Shown: in pieces, positions 8,931 through 19,089 of the stretch | Numbering within the stretch: position 1 is the stretch's first letter | Layout: every line of letters begins with the position of its first letter | Assembly: GCF_024362695.1 (NCBI RefSeq) | Contig: NC_065419.1 | Location: forward strand, 15,376,678 to 15,440,677 | Origin: Pectinophora gossypiella | Taxonomy: Eukaryota; Arthropoda; Insecta; Lepidoptera; Gelechiidae | DNA length: 64,000 nucleotides | Direction: 5' to 3' | The notes under the pieces: generated by a model | Seen by the model: only the letters and a program-made list of their open reading frames with translations | The model's database searches: none | Told to the model about the DNA's origin: nothing | Translations under genes and position numbers: made by a program

Positions 8931-9864
8931 TTTAAAAATAGTGAGTTTAAACATGTGACCTTTTATATTTCTTTCACGATCAAAACAACTTTCTCTCTTA
9001 ATTAAATTTCGACTGTCCCAAGTTTTGAATAAAGGCTTGTTCACATCAATTAACTTACATTTTAAAAGTATGCTCATGAAAGAAAACGTGTACACAACAT
9101 TAATAAAAAAGAGACACAAAATGCACGATCTTTGTTTCGATGTCTCATGTAACGTGTGTCTTTGTGTATTTGAGGACCTCGATGCCGAGCCGGCGTGCTC
9201 ATTTTTCCACTTCCAGTGATTATCGTTATCGGCACACTAGAGTCGATTGATTCTTTCAAGTATAATCCTTTCAGACAAGCCGAGCCGGGGTTGCGGCCAA
9301 CTAGGCACCGTCCAGCCAAGTACCTAGTTAATGAAGCAAACCTACAAAAAGTGGCGTCAAAATGAAAGTCTTTGTGTAGTAGATAAGAGTAATTATCATT
9401 ATAGTTCACCTACAATAAAGTACAATATCAATAAAGATAATCTACAACTTTACTACCCGTTGAGTAAAACAGTCAAACCTATAGCCTTATAAATCAAAAC
9501 CCCTCATTAACCGACGCCTTGACATTATAAATATCCTCTCAAAATATCGTTGCGGCTATAAAAAAAACAAAAGTCCATACAAACGCTTGCAACATTATTT
9601 CTAAGTTACACAATTACGTACATAAACTGTGTATGAGTGTGTGTGTGAAGCGATGGAAATGCGTCTGTGTGTGTCCGCTCAGCTGTTGTTGTTGGTATCG
9701 TGAGGCCTCGGGGTCGACGACCGGGCATAGAGTAACCTACCAACGGGGACAGACTCGACACGACGTACTCTTCTTTAGATTCTGCCTAATACAATAAACT
9801 TCGCATATATTGGTTGTTGAATTAGGTCATAATAAATTAATTATGAATGAAGAATACATATATA
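8931..9864. other. no recognised gene
   Basis: A 111-codon frame on the minus strand (9,074-9,409) and others nearby show no domain that I recognise, and their composition is not coding-like. A GT-rich microsatellite lies at about 9,629-9,676. The stretch may be unique host DNA. Confidence 0.3.
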
Positions 9865-9965
9865 CATGAACTCACGCCTATTTCCCACCGGCGTAAGCAC
9901 AGACTATAGAGTTCCATTTGCTTCGATCCCGACACACTTCTCTTTAATGAGGAATAGCAGTGAAA
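9865..9965 (-). mobile_element. LINE-T 3' end
   Basis: The plus strand reads ATACATGAACTCACGCCTAT, then TTCCCACCGGCGTAAGCACA and TTCCATTTGCTTCGATCC, the reverse complement of the LINE-T terminus. Confidence 0.6.
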
Positions 9966-10629
9966 TAGCGTGTAAGTTGATCTAAAAGTTATAATATAAT
10001 CTTGTTAAGTGAGGGTAAATATTATTTATGCCCGTCGTTATGGAAACAGTTTAGTCTTGGCAAGTAGTAAGTAAATAGAAAATCTGACGCAATTTACATC
10101 GTTATTTACTTTCATGAACTGGGATGATGTAAATATATCATGTTTTGCGTAATTCGTTAAATGAACTATTAAATGTCATAGGGCATGTAAATATTTTTAA
10201 CGAAACGTCTAAAATTAAGTTGTGGGCCTGTTTATGTAAGTACAAATTATTAGCGTCGGTGAGGTAAATAAATATAAATATGGATTGTGTAATTGGAATT
10301 GCGAAGTATATAATGCGTACTTAATTATGTTTTACAATAAATAACAGGGTATTTATTATAAACTCTCGATTAAAGGTTAGAAGATAAGCAGAATATTATT
10401 ATAAATAATCATCAACAAAATTATCTTATTTAGATTATTATATGTTTTAATGTGAAAATCTGTTGCTATGTTTAGGATTGCGTCGAATATTATTTCAGTT
10501 AAAGTCAAAACACTCTGATGATTTCTTCATTATTTGTTTAATTAAACAACTATAAATTATTAACTTCTGTATTGTTGAAGCGTTTTATTGATCCAACTGT
10601 ATTCGTAAAGCGTATAGTTTGGGAAGATA
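9966..10629. other. no recognised feature
   Basis: AT-rich sequence with no long ORF or shared repeat noted. Confidence 0.3.
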
Positions 10630-10735
10630 GGGAGTAAATATGATACAAAGGGTACCTGGACGAAATTGCTGCTTTAGCAATAAGGCCGCCTGCTTTTCCT
10701 TTCTTCAGTTTTGTTCGTTTCTGTATTATGTGACT
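10630..10735 (+). repeat. LINE-G fragment
   Basis: GTACCTGGACGAAATTGCTG, then AGCAATAAGGCCGCCTGC, matches the LINE-G 3' UTR unit seen at 6,591 and 60,540. The tail is not preserved. Confidence 0.5.
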
Positions 10736-11499
10736 AGTATGGTCAGTAAAAGTAAATTTATTTTTATTATTATGTCCCATGTCGTGGCAGACATGTCTTA
10801 TTTTGCGTCTATATGGTGATAGGATATGGGTTATAGATCTGCCCACTAACGACTCATGTCCCTGCATATCCGCTGATAATTATGTGCGTAAGTTTATGTT
10901 ATTGCATATTCCCTTATTTATTACGTGTATAATTGGCTATAATATCATAAAACGTCAATATTTTCTCTACGTATAGACACGCCCATATCTAGGGTCAATA
11001 GTTATCAAGTACATGTCTAGTCCTCAGACCCCACTCAGGTTATCTTAGTAAGTACTTATGCAAGCAGAAGAGCGAGAAATAGCGTTACAAGTACATTCAG
11101 CAAAATAAGAGATAATATATCTGGATTGAACCAGTTTTAAGAGGAGCGTGCTTTCACCGAGATAAATGTGTTATCTCATGTTTATATTACAGCTTTTCCT
11201 TTTCCTTGACAACATTTATATCTAATGAAAATGTTATTATAATTATCCATACATACGTTTAGTCTCGCTCTAGTGGCTATAGCCATATTTACAAGTCATA
11301 TTATAAATGATAACATTCAAACATAAGTAAATAATAGAATGTCAGTCCATCATACTAATATAATATTATCAACGGACTCTGGGGTGGAAAAACAGCTTTC
11401 TTACTGGGCACATATTATGCTTTCCATCTTCGTTTACATCGGAGTAGTTTATAATCTATAAATTTGCCATAACTTACCATCTAAACTTCAGCGATGTAG
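10736..11499. other. no recognised feature
   Basis: AT-rich sequence with no long ORF or shared repeat noted. It is probably host intergenic or intronic DNA. Confidence 0.3.
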
Positions 11500-11539
11500 G
11501 TACATATCAACCTCCTAAACAGCCCTGGTCGGGTCTGCG

Positions 11540-11665
11540 TGTCGCTTGCTCTATGCTCCATAGCAACAGCGGGTGTAGTTCGGTAGCTGCAGGCTTGCGC
11601 AACATCGGCCGAGGTAACATAAACAACTTATTGTGAGCCCGGGTTCGAAGCCTGTACCATCTCAC
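11540..11665 (+). repeat. possible tRNA-like SINE head
   Basis: A weak A-box-like stretch (GTGTAGTTCGGTAGCTGCAG) precedes a B-box-like GAGCCCGGGTTCGAAGCCTG. The spacing is longer than in a tRNA, so this is at best a decayed SINE head. Bases 11,666-11,930 have no recognised feature. Confidence 0.3.
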
Positions 11666-11930
11666 CGATACTCATAAACATGTTTTTTATTAGGTATTTG
11701 TTATTTAATATTCATGTTTCATTTGTGACAGCTATACGTAAGCGTAGAGCTCATTTGTCTGGCCTAGGTTAGTGGATTCTGTCAGAGGCATGAGTATACA
11801 ATTCTGTCCTATGTGTGGGTGAATTTCTAGAGCCACTGAATGAATTTGCATGCGGTTTTTTGCTGTGTTTTTTCACCAACTTGGGCAAGTAGGAGGTTTT
11901 TAATTCGCCTTAAAGGTTTTTTTTGTAATT

Positions 11931-12062
11931 CAAGTACGGCTTAGCTTTTCCTTTGCGGGTTAGAAGCTAGTCAGGCAGTGGCTTCTGTGAACACTGGACT
12001 TGTCATATTTTCAGGTAACGTAAGCAGACCCCGTGAAACGCTAGGGAGATGATGATTACGAT
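11931..12062 (-). repeat. repeat C copy, diverged
   Basis: The plus strand shows TTTGCGGGTTAGAAGCTAG, GTCAGGCAGTGGCTTCTGTG and GTAAGCAGACCCCGTGAAAC, ending at GATGATGATT. These are the inverted landmarks of repeat C. Confidence 0.55.
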
Positions 12063-12154
12063 TGAAGTACGGGCCATACTTCATCACACTGCTAGATGTC
12101 GGGTTGGATTAGTCCCAGCAGTGGGACATATAATGTGCTGTAGTGGGATGTGTG

Positions 12155-12411
12155 GATGGCGTTGAAGAAAAGAGAACCATATTGAAGACTGTAGAGAACC
12201 GGAGAGGAAATATGATTGGCCACCTGATACGAAACATCATAGAAGGAAAATGAGAGGAAGGGGTAGACCTAGGAGAACATTTATGAAACAAGTAAAAGAG
12301 AGGTCAGGTCCTGTCGTATCAGGAGGTGAAGGTTTTGGCAGGAAGAAGAGAGGAGTGGCGATTGCTTCACCGACAAGAGCGCAGCTCTTAAATAAAGAGA
12401 GAGAGAGTAGG
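12155..12411 (+). pseudogene. RTE-like LINE (second subfamily) 3' end, decayed
   Basis: The segment carries GAGAACCATATTGAAGACTG, ATTGGCCACCTGATACGA, GAAGGGGTAGACCTAGGAGA and the end CACCGACAAGAGCGCAGCTC, then TTAAATAAAGAGAGAGA. It matches the better copy at 15,707-15,998, but a deletion has removed the part that encodes the HDSFITN segment, and the frame is shifted. It is the C-terminal tail of a reverse transcriptase ORF and is non-functional. Confidence 0.65.
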
Positions 12412-12740
12412 ATTTATATTAAGTGCATTATATTACATTATATTTTATTTCTTCTTCACATAAATATGTTAAGTCTAACCATTCATTGGTATCACATTAT
12501 TGGATTTTAGTGTTATTGCGGCCGTAACAGTTTTGGATGAGAGACAGATTTGAATGTATGATCATTTGATAGGTTAACGGCGTCGGAATAAGAATATTGT
12601 TTCGTAAGTTATGGTCTTTTTGAATTATGTTCTGCGCTATGAATTTTTGAATCTGTTGTTATAAATTGATATTACGTGCGCGGTGACGGAAATTATCCCG
12701 AGAAAATCTAATGTCTGACTACTTTATATGGCTTAATTTA
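12412..12740. other. no recognised feature
   Basis: AT-rich sequence between two retroposon fragments with no ORF or repeat recognised. Confidence 0.3.
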
Positions 12741-12744
12741 TGTA

Positions 12745-12815
12745 ATGGTCCAGTGGTTGCGCGTTGGGCTCACGATCCCGAGGTCCCGGGTTCGAATCCC
12801 TGGTCGCTTCTGTAA
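12745..12815 (+). mobile_element. SINE-1 head only
   Basis: TGGTCCAGTGGTTGCGCGTT (A box) and GTCCCGGGTTCGAATCCC (B box) are spaced as in a tRNA. The SINE body does not follow, because the sequence diverges after 'tggtcgcttctg'. No tRNA acceptor stem closes around it, so it is not a functional tRNA gene. Confidence 0.6.
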
Positions 12816-12859
12816 AAAAAACCTAACCTAAGGTTAATGAACTCCAGTGGCGTTAGCAA

Positions 12860-12930
12860 CGGTCTGAATGGTCTAGCGGTAAGAGCGTTGCTCTCGCGAT
12901 CTGCAGGTTTGATTCCCGATAGGGACATTT
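12860..12930 (+). mobile_element. tRNA-like SINE head
   Basis: TCTGAATGGTCTAGCGGTAA contains an A-box-like sequence, and GCAGGTTTGATTCCCGATAG contains a B box at tRNA-like spacing. The acceptor stem does not pair convincingly and no SINE body follows. It is a second tRNA-like head within 120 bp of the previous one. Confidence 0.45.
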
Positions 12931-13029
12931 ATCACAAAACTCAATTTGAGGTTACAGGTGCGAATTCCAGCACAGGTCTAAACCAATAATTTTCGAATTC
13001 ATGTTAGGACCATTTTTTTATTATTATTA

Positions 13030-13225
13030 TGATTATCACGTGTTCAGCGGTGAAGGAAAACATAGTGAGGAAGCCCACATTCCCGAGAATTTCGTTTCGA
13101 AGGTATGTGACCTAGCCTGAATTTGAAAGGGCTGGTTTTCCCTTGGCGGGTTGGAAGGTCGTCAGACAGGCAGTCGCTTCTGTAAAAAAGTGGACCTAAG
13201 AAAACGGGATTACGCTAGGAAGATG
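13030..13225 (-). repeat. repeat C copy
   Basis: Minus-strand copy with plus-strand landmarks GTGAAGGAAAACATAGTGAG, GAAGGTATGTGACCTAGCCT, GCGGGTTGGAAGGTCGTCAG and a GGAAGATGATG end. It has a long, nearly complete layout. Confidence 0.6.
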
Positions 13226-13598
13226 ATGTTTCATCCAATGTATGTGCAATAAAGAATATTTGATTTGTGATGATGATGATGACAGTATTGCAGCATGTAT
13301 TATGATAGTACCACATATTACACCAATAAAACAAATTGCAAAGCATCGATGCAATCTCGCTCGATTCGATTCCGCGAATGGTCTCGATTATATTCTGCGA
13401 ATACGCTCGATTATATCGATACCGTTTTCTGTCGGTATAACTATTTCCAGTAAAGGCGAAAACTAGTTTCTGTACTAGAAGTAGTAGTCATAGATAGATT
13501 CTTTTGGTGTTTGTCGGTTAGTCCCCTTAATTTGCTTATTCACAAAAAATACGAGCGCGGGTTTCATAATATAATATTTTCTACTTTAAGACATCGAT
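13226..13598. other. no gene; ATCGAT-type motifs
   Basis: It contains a GATGATGATGATG run at 13,269 and several ATCGAT-containing words (13,346; 13,418) near TCGATTCGATTCC and TCGATTATATCGATACC. No coding similarity was recognised. Confidence 0.3.
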
Positions 13599-13608
13599 AT
13601 AGAATATA

Positions 13609-13895
13609 TCATCATCATCATCAGCCCATAAACATCCCCACTGCTGGGGCACGGGCCTTCCCCGGGAGATCGGGCCTTAAACCATCACGGGGGCCCAGCG
13701 CGAATTGATGTTTATTAACGACTGCTAATGCCGCCGGGACTAACGACTTAACGTGCCTTCCGAAGCACGGAGGAGCTCGAGATGAAAACTTTCTTTTTTG
13801 TGGTCACCCATCCTATGACCGGCCTTTGCGAAAGTTGCTTAACTTCAACAATCGCAGAACGTGCGCGTTTACCGCTGCGCCACCGAGCTCCTTCA
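13609..13895 (-). mobile_element. SINE-2 copy with target duplication
   Basis: A full-layout 287-bp copy. On the minus strand it runs from GGAGCTCGGTGGCGCAGCGG through the 5S-like GAAGTTAAGCAACTTTCGCA and GGATGGGTGACCAC, the core and the CCCGCGTGATGG unit, to a tail of GATGATGATGAT. The flanks ATAGAATATA (13,599-13,608) and ATAGAATACA (13,896-13,905) form a 10-bp duplication with one mismatch. Frames crossing it are incidental. Confidence 0.85.
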
Positions 13896-14014
13896 ATAGA
13901 ATACATAACCAACCAAAACTTTTATACAGAACAAAGCCATAAACAGAAATCATCTCATAGTAAAGAGTTTGTCGCTGAATGCCGCCTTTCTCCAAACGTA
14001 CACATACAAACTGA

Positions 14015-14160
14015 TATATTTTTTACCGGGGTAAGCAAAGAATGTGGAACTCCATTTGCTTCGATCCTGACATACTCGTACTTCTCTTGCTTCCTCCACA
14101 TTCATTAATCGTTTCTTTCGTAAATGCGCGCCGGTTTAGGGTGTTAAAGTATATCGTACT
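14015..14160 (-). mobile_element. LINE-T 3' end
   Basis: The plus strand has TTTTACCGGGGTAAGCAAAG, then CTCCATTTGCTTCGATCCTG, TTGCTTCCTCCACATTCATT and a GCGCCGGTTTAGGGTG end, inverted relative to the copy at 2,341. It retains the last ~25 codons in decayed form. Confidence 0.6.
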
Positions 14161-14530
14161 AAAAAACTTTTTTTAACTTTGTTTTCTTTTCTTCTTCGAG
14201 TCCTTTATATTGAAATACATCCTAGCGTTGCATCGTACTTATAGTATAAAATATAGAATGGTAGGTATGACGCCTAGCAACAGCGCAGTTGACCTAAAAA
14301 CGACTGCGATACTGTAGCGAAGAGACTCGTTAAATACAAGAGAAGCAAGCCCTTACGAGTATGTAGATATGAACATAGGAAAATGAGCCTAATATGTATT
14401 TATATAAAGGGTCGTCAGCGTAACGCGCCATTTTTTTTATTTCTTTTATCCATCATTTTTTTTATTTGGTTGGATAAGTAGTTTATTTTACGACATACCG
14501 AAATATTTTTTTAAAAGCAGCTAAAGTAAC
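14161..14530. other. no recognised feature
   Basis: AT-rich with T-runs. No ORF or shared repeat was seen. Confidence 0.3.
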
Positions 14531-14538
14531 AGAAGAAC

Positions 14539-14870
14539 GGCCTCTATGGTCCAGTGGTTGAGCGTTGAACTCACGACCCGGAGGCCCCGGGTTCCAATCC
14601 CGGTGGAGAGATATCACAAAAATCACTTTGTGATCCCTAGTTTTGGTTAGGACATTACAGGCTGATCACCTGATTGTCTGAAAGTAAGACGATTCGTGCT
14701 TCGGAAGCACGTTAAGCCGTTGGTCTCGGTTACTATTTACTGATGCAAGTGAGTAATCGTTACATGAGCCATGTCAGGGGCCCTTGGCGGCTCAATCGTA
14801 ACCCTGACACCAGGGTTGATGAGGCTGGTATTCCTTTCTCCTCCCTCACAACCTACACGATAAGAAGAAG
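14539..14870 (+). mobile_element. SINE-1, near full length
   Basis: The tRNA-like head has the A box TGGTCCAGTGGTTGAGCG and the B box GGGTTCCAATCCCGG. It is followed by the body CACTTTGTGATCCCTAGTTT, the core GCTTCGGAAGCACGTTAAGC, the CATGAGCCATGTCAGGGGCC block, the CCCTGACACCAGGGTTGATG block and a GATAAGAAGAAG tail. AGAAGAAC occurs before and after (14,531 and 14,866), but it overlaps the tail, so the target duplication is uncertain. Confidence 0.85.
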
Positions 14871-14875
14871 AACAA

Positions 14876-14932
14876 CCAGATGATAGCCCTCAGCGCTCCC
14901 CAATTGTCCGGCCATAAAGGGAGATATGTAGT
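14876..14932 (+). mobile_element. SINE-B internal fragment
   Basis: GATAGCCCTCAGCGCTCCCC, then AATTGTCCGGCCATAAAGG, corresponds to the middle of SINE-B in its sense orientation. No A tail is present. Confidence 0.5.
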
Positions 14933-15129
14933 GAAGATGAAAAACTGGGTTGTATTATATAAAGAGTACACACGATAATTGACGTCATTGCCACCAGTTA
15001 CTATGCAGAACATCGATTCATTCTCGTAGTTGCAACATTTACGTAAAATATGACAATACAGGGGCATACACCTCTGCCACAGCAAAAAGAGAACGGCAGT
15101 TTCATTACTTCATTCATTAAGTAAGTATG
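14933..15129. other. no recognised feature
   Basis: A 79-codon minus frame overlaps the SINE-B fragment and has no recognisable domain. Confidence 0.25.
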
Positions 15130-15237
15130 TAGTCATTACTTCAGTCACGTGAGGGGCCTTTGGCGTCTCAATAATAATCCAGACACCAGGTTTGATGGAG
15201 TTGGTAATCCACCTTACAACTTACACGATAGAAGAAG
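15130..15237 (+). mobile_element. SINE-1 3' end
   Basis: A 5'-truncated copy starting near AGTCACGTGAGGGGCC, with 'aataatccagacaccagg' and the tail ACACGATAGAAGAAGAG. Confidence 0.65.
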
Positions 15238-15519
15238 AGTAGTTATGTATATACGACTTCCACAGATGAGGGGATAAGTACTTATACTTAACCTGTAACT
15301 AAACAGACGAGCTAAAATTGATTATCTTTCACAACGGCGCCATATCAAATTGAAATAAGACGCAATCGCTACAGACATTTGTAAATACACAGCGGTCAAA
15401 CACTTAACCTTTCTTTTTGCTTCGCCGCAGTCGGGTTTGTGGTCTGTTTCGGTGGTTAGGAACAACATAGCCCACTGTTATTTTTACTCTACAGCGTTCG
15501 GGGTGTCAGAGACAGATAT

Positions 15520-15610
15520 GACGCGACCAGCTGGCAAACATACCGGGACTCGAGTTGAGGGCAAATATAGGGTAGTTGGCAAGAGATGGTTTAGGGGTTG
15601 TTAGGCAGGG
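15520..15610 (-). mobile_element. SINE-B 5' part
   Basis: The plus strand reads CGACCAGCTGGCAAACATAC, then CGGGACTCGAGTTGAGGGCA and GGTAGTTGGCAAGAGATGG. It corresponds to the 5' region of the longer SINE-B at 16,665-16,960. The A-tailed half is absent. Confidence 0.5.
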
Positions 15611-15706
15611 GACGTTAGATTATATAGCTGTTTATTATTGTAGTGCTCGTGATAGGAGGTTTTTAACCGCTCTTCTATTCATTAATCACAATATAGTATC
15701 ACAAAA

Positions 15707-15998
15707 AAAAAAATGAAAAAGGAAAGAGTTGAAGAAAAGAGAACCATATTGAAGACTATAGAAAACCGGAGAGGAAATATGATTGGCCACCTGATACGAC
15801 ACGATTCATTTATAACAAACATCATAGAAGGAAAAATTGAAGGGAAGAGAGGAAGGGGTAAACCTAGGAGAACCTTTATGAAACAAATAAAAGAGAAGGT
15901 GCAGGTCGTGTCGTATCAGGAGGTGAGTTTTGGCGGGAAGAAGAGAGGAATGGCGATTACTCCACCGACAAGAGCGCAGCTCTTAAATAAAGAGATAG
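15707..15998 (+). mobile_element. 5'-truncated RTE-like LINE (second subfamily) with target duplication
   Basis: This 292-bp insertion is flanked by a perfect 12-bp repeat AGTATCACAAAA (15,695-15,706 and 15,999-16,010). It ends CACCGACAAGAGCGCAGCTC, then TTAAATAAAGAGATAG. Compared with the copy at 7,500, the 3' end differs (GCGCAGCTC instead of GCGTGGCTC, and an AG-rich rather than GAT-rich tail), so this is a separate subfamily. Confidence 0.8.
15713..15950 (+). CDS. RTE-like reverse transcriptase, C-terminal fragment
   Basis: The frame from the ATG at 15,713 encodes the last part of an RTE-like ORF2: EKRTILKTIENRRGNMIGHL, then RHDSFITNIIEGKIEGKRGR, then GKPRRTFMKQIKEKVQVVSY. The basic GKRGRGKPRR stretch parallels the GRGRPRR of the 7,513 copy. 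The frame stays open to 16,069, but everything after about 15,950 is 3' UTR and flanking DNA read by chance. Polymerase and endonuclease domains are missing, so this is a dead fragment. The ATG is an internal methionine and not a real start. Confidence 0.65.
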
Positions 15999-16214
15999 AG
16001 TATCACAAAACTAACCGAATGGAAAACAGAATCAAGGAGTCAGAAAATAATGGTAAAACGAACGCGTGACGTTTACATATTCCTAGTGCCATACAAGCTA
16101 CATACTGCACTAAATGCCGTTTTGCTAGAACAGGACGGAACATTTCCCCAATGTCTTTAATTATTAATATGTATATCTGGCGATAAATGATATATTCAAA
16201 AACGGATTTCAGAT

Positions 16215-16610
16215 TAATCTTTAGAATGGTGCTGATTCCTGCAGACGCCATCTAATTTTATTTTAAGTTACACCTGTCATTTTCTCATCCGTTAAAAAAG
16301 AAAGGGACGGGTAATCGACAGGCATAAAATTTATGGAATACACGTCAATTTTAAGCAGAAATCTAAAACAACCATCTAAAAATTTTACATCGGCCAATAA
16401 CCCGACAGAATTAAGTTGACAGCACACGTCAAACGGTTTGCATACCAGCGAGATACCTTTTTGATTCGGCCGTGTTATTTATTCATTTACTCATTCTTCC
16501 TAAAATTAAGAGCTGTCAATCATCCGTCCCTTTCCTTTTCGGTGGATAAGAAAATGACAGGTATAACTTAAAGTAAAATTAGGAGGTGTCTGCAGGAATC
16601 GGGGCCAATG
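16215..16610. mobile_element. MITE-L, inverted-repeat element
   Basis: Arms of about 90 bp at 16,215-16,310 and 16,510-16,610 are inverted copies with roughly 80% identity by eye. Matching words are GATTCCTGCAGACGCC with GTGTCTGCAGGAATC, and CACCTGTCATTTTCTC with AGAAAATGACAGGT. The ~200-bp centre has no coding frame. A lone arm occurs at 2,845. The superfamily is not assignable. Confidence 0.6.
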
Positions 16611-16664
16611 TCCACGTGAGTAAATTTATGAAAAAAATAAAAATAAACAGTCAAACACCGTACT

Positions 16665-16962
16665 GCTGTTTTTTTGACGTGGCTTATTATAGATTTGTCG
16701 CATTATGGCATTCACTTTTTGATCGGACTAATGGGGAGCGCTGAAGACTTTCAGCCGGGACACTACTCTATTGCAAGACCCTCTGGTACTCAATATAATC
16801 CGCTGTTATGTTTGCACCCCCAGGTATTGGGGTGCCTGGGTGGCAGCGGCAGACGCGTCGCGACCAGCTGTCAGCAAACATACCAGGACTCGAGCCGAGG
16901 GCAAATACAGGGATGTTGGCGAGAGATGGCAGGTATTTGTGACATTTTTTTGGATTGTTAGG
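16665..16962 (-). mobile_element. SINE-B, longest copy
   Basis: A T-run at 16,669-16,675 (A tail on the minus strand) is followed by GACGTGGCTTATTATAGATT, the CGGACTAATGGGGAGCGCTG block and a GC-richer distal part (GCAGCGGCAGACGCGTCGCG, CCAGGACTCGAGCCGAGGGC). On the minus strand it therefore starts near GCCATCTCTCGCCAACATCC. No clear pol III A and B boxes were identified at its 5' end. Frames that cross it on both strands are incidental. Confidence 0.6.
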
Positions 16963-18339
16963 AAACATTTTCAGGTTTACTATATAAAATAACATTTGAA
17001 ATGGAATTCGCTACGTTTTATGAAACATTAAATGCATGGTTCTCAAGTCACCCATGTTATTGATGTACCTACGTAAGTATATAACTACCTATCGATATTC
17101 TTTTTTATCTAAGAAAACCAAATAAAAGAGGCTCAATTTTCGTTAAGTTCCGACCTCATTAAAAAGAGATAAAGAAAAACTGGAACTTTCCAAACCGTAA
17201 TGTGCCCCCTGATAAGTGTGCCTCATTCGAAGTTACTCCGCGAAGATTTTTATAGACAATCAAATCCGCGTTATGGTGGTTCAAGGTGGTTTAGGGCAGA
17301 AACTGAGGCATAAATTGAGTCGTTTTTCCCATCTTACGGCAAAGTTTTTTCATCGAACTCTGTCCCGGCCGTTAGACGACCATTATGGTTGCAGCCATAA
17401 CCAATAATAAGCAATAATAACAATAAAATTCACCCTTTTATAGCTCGACAATACCAAAATGCCATTACACGCAGTTTTATGTCGGTAACGTTGCCGCTCG
17501 CGATTTATTTCAACTTGGACCTATTTTTCACTGCCATAAAATATAAATTATGAGCTTTAGATTAAAAACGATCAATAAAATGAAGCAACTTATGGCTAGA
17601 TTAGTTTGTATGTTACGTGACGTAATGCGCTTCAAAAGACAAGTAAATATATCATCGCATTGAAGACAAATAACTAACGAGTGAGAAATAACACTTCATT
17701 TTAAACATATACATACATTTTCAACTTAATAATTAGCTGTACACAAGTAATAAAGGAATATAGGTATGTGCAATGTCTTTTATTCAACATTCGGAAAGAG
17801 GCGAGTAGAAGTCAAGGATGGTCTAGTGTTTACAATAACATCTTTAATATATATATTCCATTTCTATATAGGTAAGGAATTCCATTTGTTTTTAAACATG
17901 CGTGCATACTGACGTCTTTACTTTTTGCCAAAAAAATAAAAGCTCTCGTTTAAAGGATCAACATTTAATCTTCAGCGTATAAAGATGATGAAAAATGGGC
18001 ATCGAATTAAAAAGTTGTTTTCTTAAGAACGGGTTATTTTGAGCTCGGTTTTACGAACTTTATACGGTTTCATATTGCAGGCAACCTGCGTTTATGGACG
18101 GGAACTGACGTATTTTGTATTTTATTTTATCTTAACAATTTATTGTTGCCATTACTTTTTAAATTTTGGACGACAAAAGTGAATAGATTAGAGAAGAAAA
18201 ACTGTTTTCTGTTTTGATTCAATATTCGCTCGAATTTGAAAGTTATTATGAAGTTCAAGATGGAAGGCGTTTTCTAACATATTAGTACCTGCCAGCATAA
18301 TACTCGTAGTTAGGTAGGTAACTATTGTGTTCGTATTGT
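16963..18339. other. no recognised feature; longest plain stretch on the left side
   Basis: About 1.4 kb without a repeat shared with the rest of the window. A 63-codon frame at 17,216-17,407 shows no domain. It may be single-copy host DNA. Confidence 0.35.
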
Positions 18340-18500
18340 TTGGTCCCAGCTACTATTTACCTAAGTAAGTATAAAGTTACATGATCCATGGCTCATGTAG
18401 GCAGCCATAGGCAGACATGTCTGCCTATGGCGGCTCAATACCCTGATCCTGGTGGATTGATGAGGTGTGGTCCTTGATCTTTTAAGCCACACGAGAGTAA
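18340..18500 (+). mobile_element. SINE-1 3' part with local inverted duplication
   Basis: It starts at TTTGGTCCCAGCTACTATTT and carries CATGATCCATGGCTCATGTA, then a perfect 28-bp palindrome at 18,404-18,431 (half-site GCCATAGGCAGACA), CCTGATCCTGGTGGATTGAT and a CACACGAGAG end. In other copies a single 'catgtcaggggcctatggcgg' stands where the palindrome lies. Confidence 0.6.
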
Positions 18501-18624
18501 ATTGTTCATTTAGCTTCTAAATACAGAACTTATGGGGAATGACTTCAACCTTATTAGGTACCTATTGTCTTCCTTCGCCAATAAAATCTTCGACAAAATT
18601 ATCCCTGATAGTCATGTGATTAGA
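18501..18624. other. no recognised feature
   Basis: Short AT-rich spacer between SINE-1 and LINE-G fragments. Confidence 0.25.
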
Positions 18625-18800
18625 TATAACATAACAAATACTTTATTGCACAAACGCGAAAATACAAAAACAAAAGAGAAATAGAATGAGTACAATTATT
18701 GTACTATTATAGGCGGCCTTATTACAAAACAGCAATCTCTTCCAGGCAACTTTTAAGTATAGGAAATAGTGCAAATAGCGAGATAGTGCAGCATAGGAAT
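18625..18800 (-). mobile_element. LINE-G 3' UTR
   Basis: The plus strand reads ATATAACATAACAAATACTT, then TATTGCACAAACGCGAAAAT, and 'taggcggccttattacaaa' with CAATCTCTTCCAGGCA. It is the same order and strand as the copy at 6,591. Confidence 0.6.
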
Positions 18801-19089
18801 ACCTATACGTATAAAAACAAATACAAAGATAGATACACTTACGAGTATATAAACTTCACAATAATAGTACATACATATAATATAATTGTTATAAACGGCC
18901 TCCGTGGTCCAGTAGTTGAGCGAGCTCACGATTCGGAGGTCCCGGGTTCGAATCCCGGTGGGGACAAATCACAAAAATCACTTTGTGATTCCTAGTTTGG
19001 TTAGAACATTACAGGCTAATCAACTGATTGTCCAAAAGTAAGATGATCCGTGCTTCGGAAGCCACGTTAAGCCGTTGGTCCCGGTTACT

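Noticed and set aside
12745..12930. Possible tRNA genes
   Set aside because: Both tRNA-like heads have A and B boxes but no closing acceptor stem, and the first matches SINE-1 heads elsewhere in the window.
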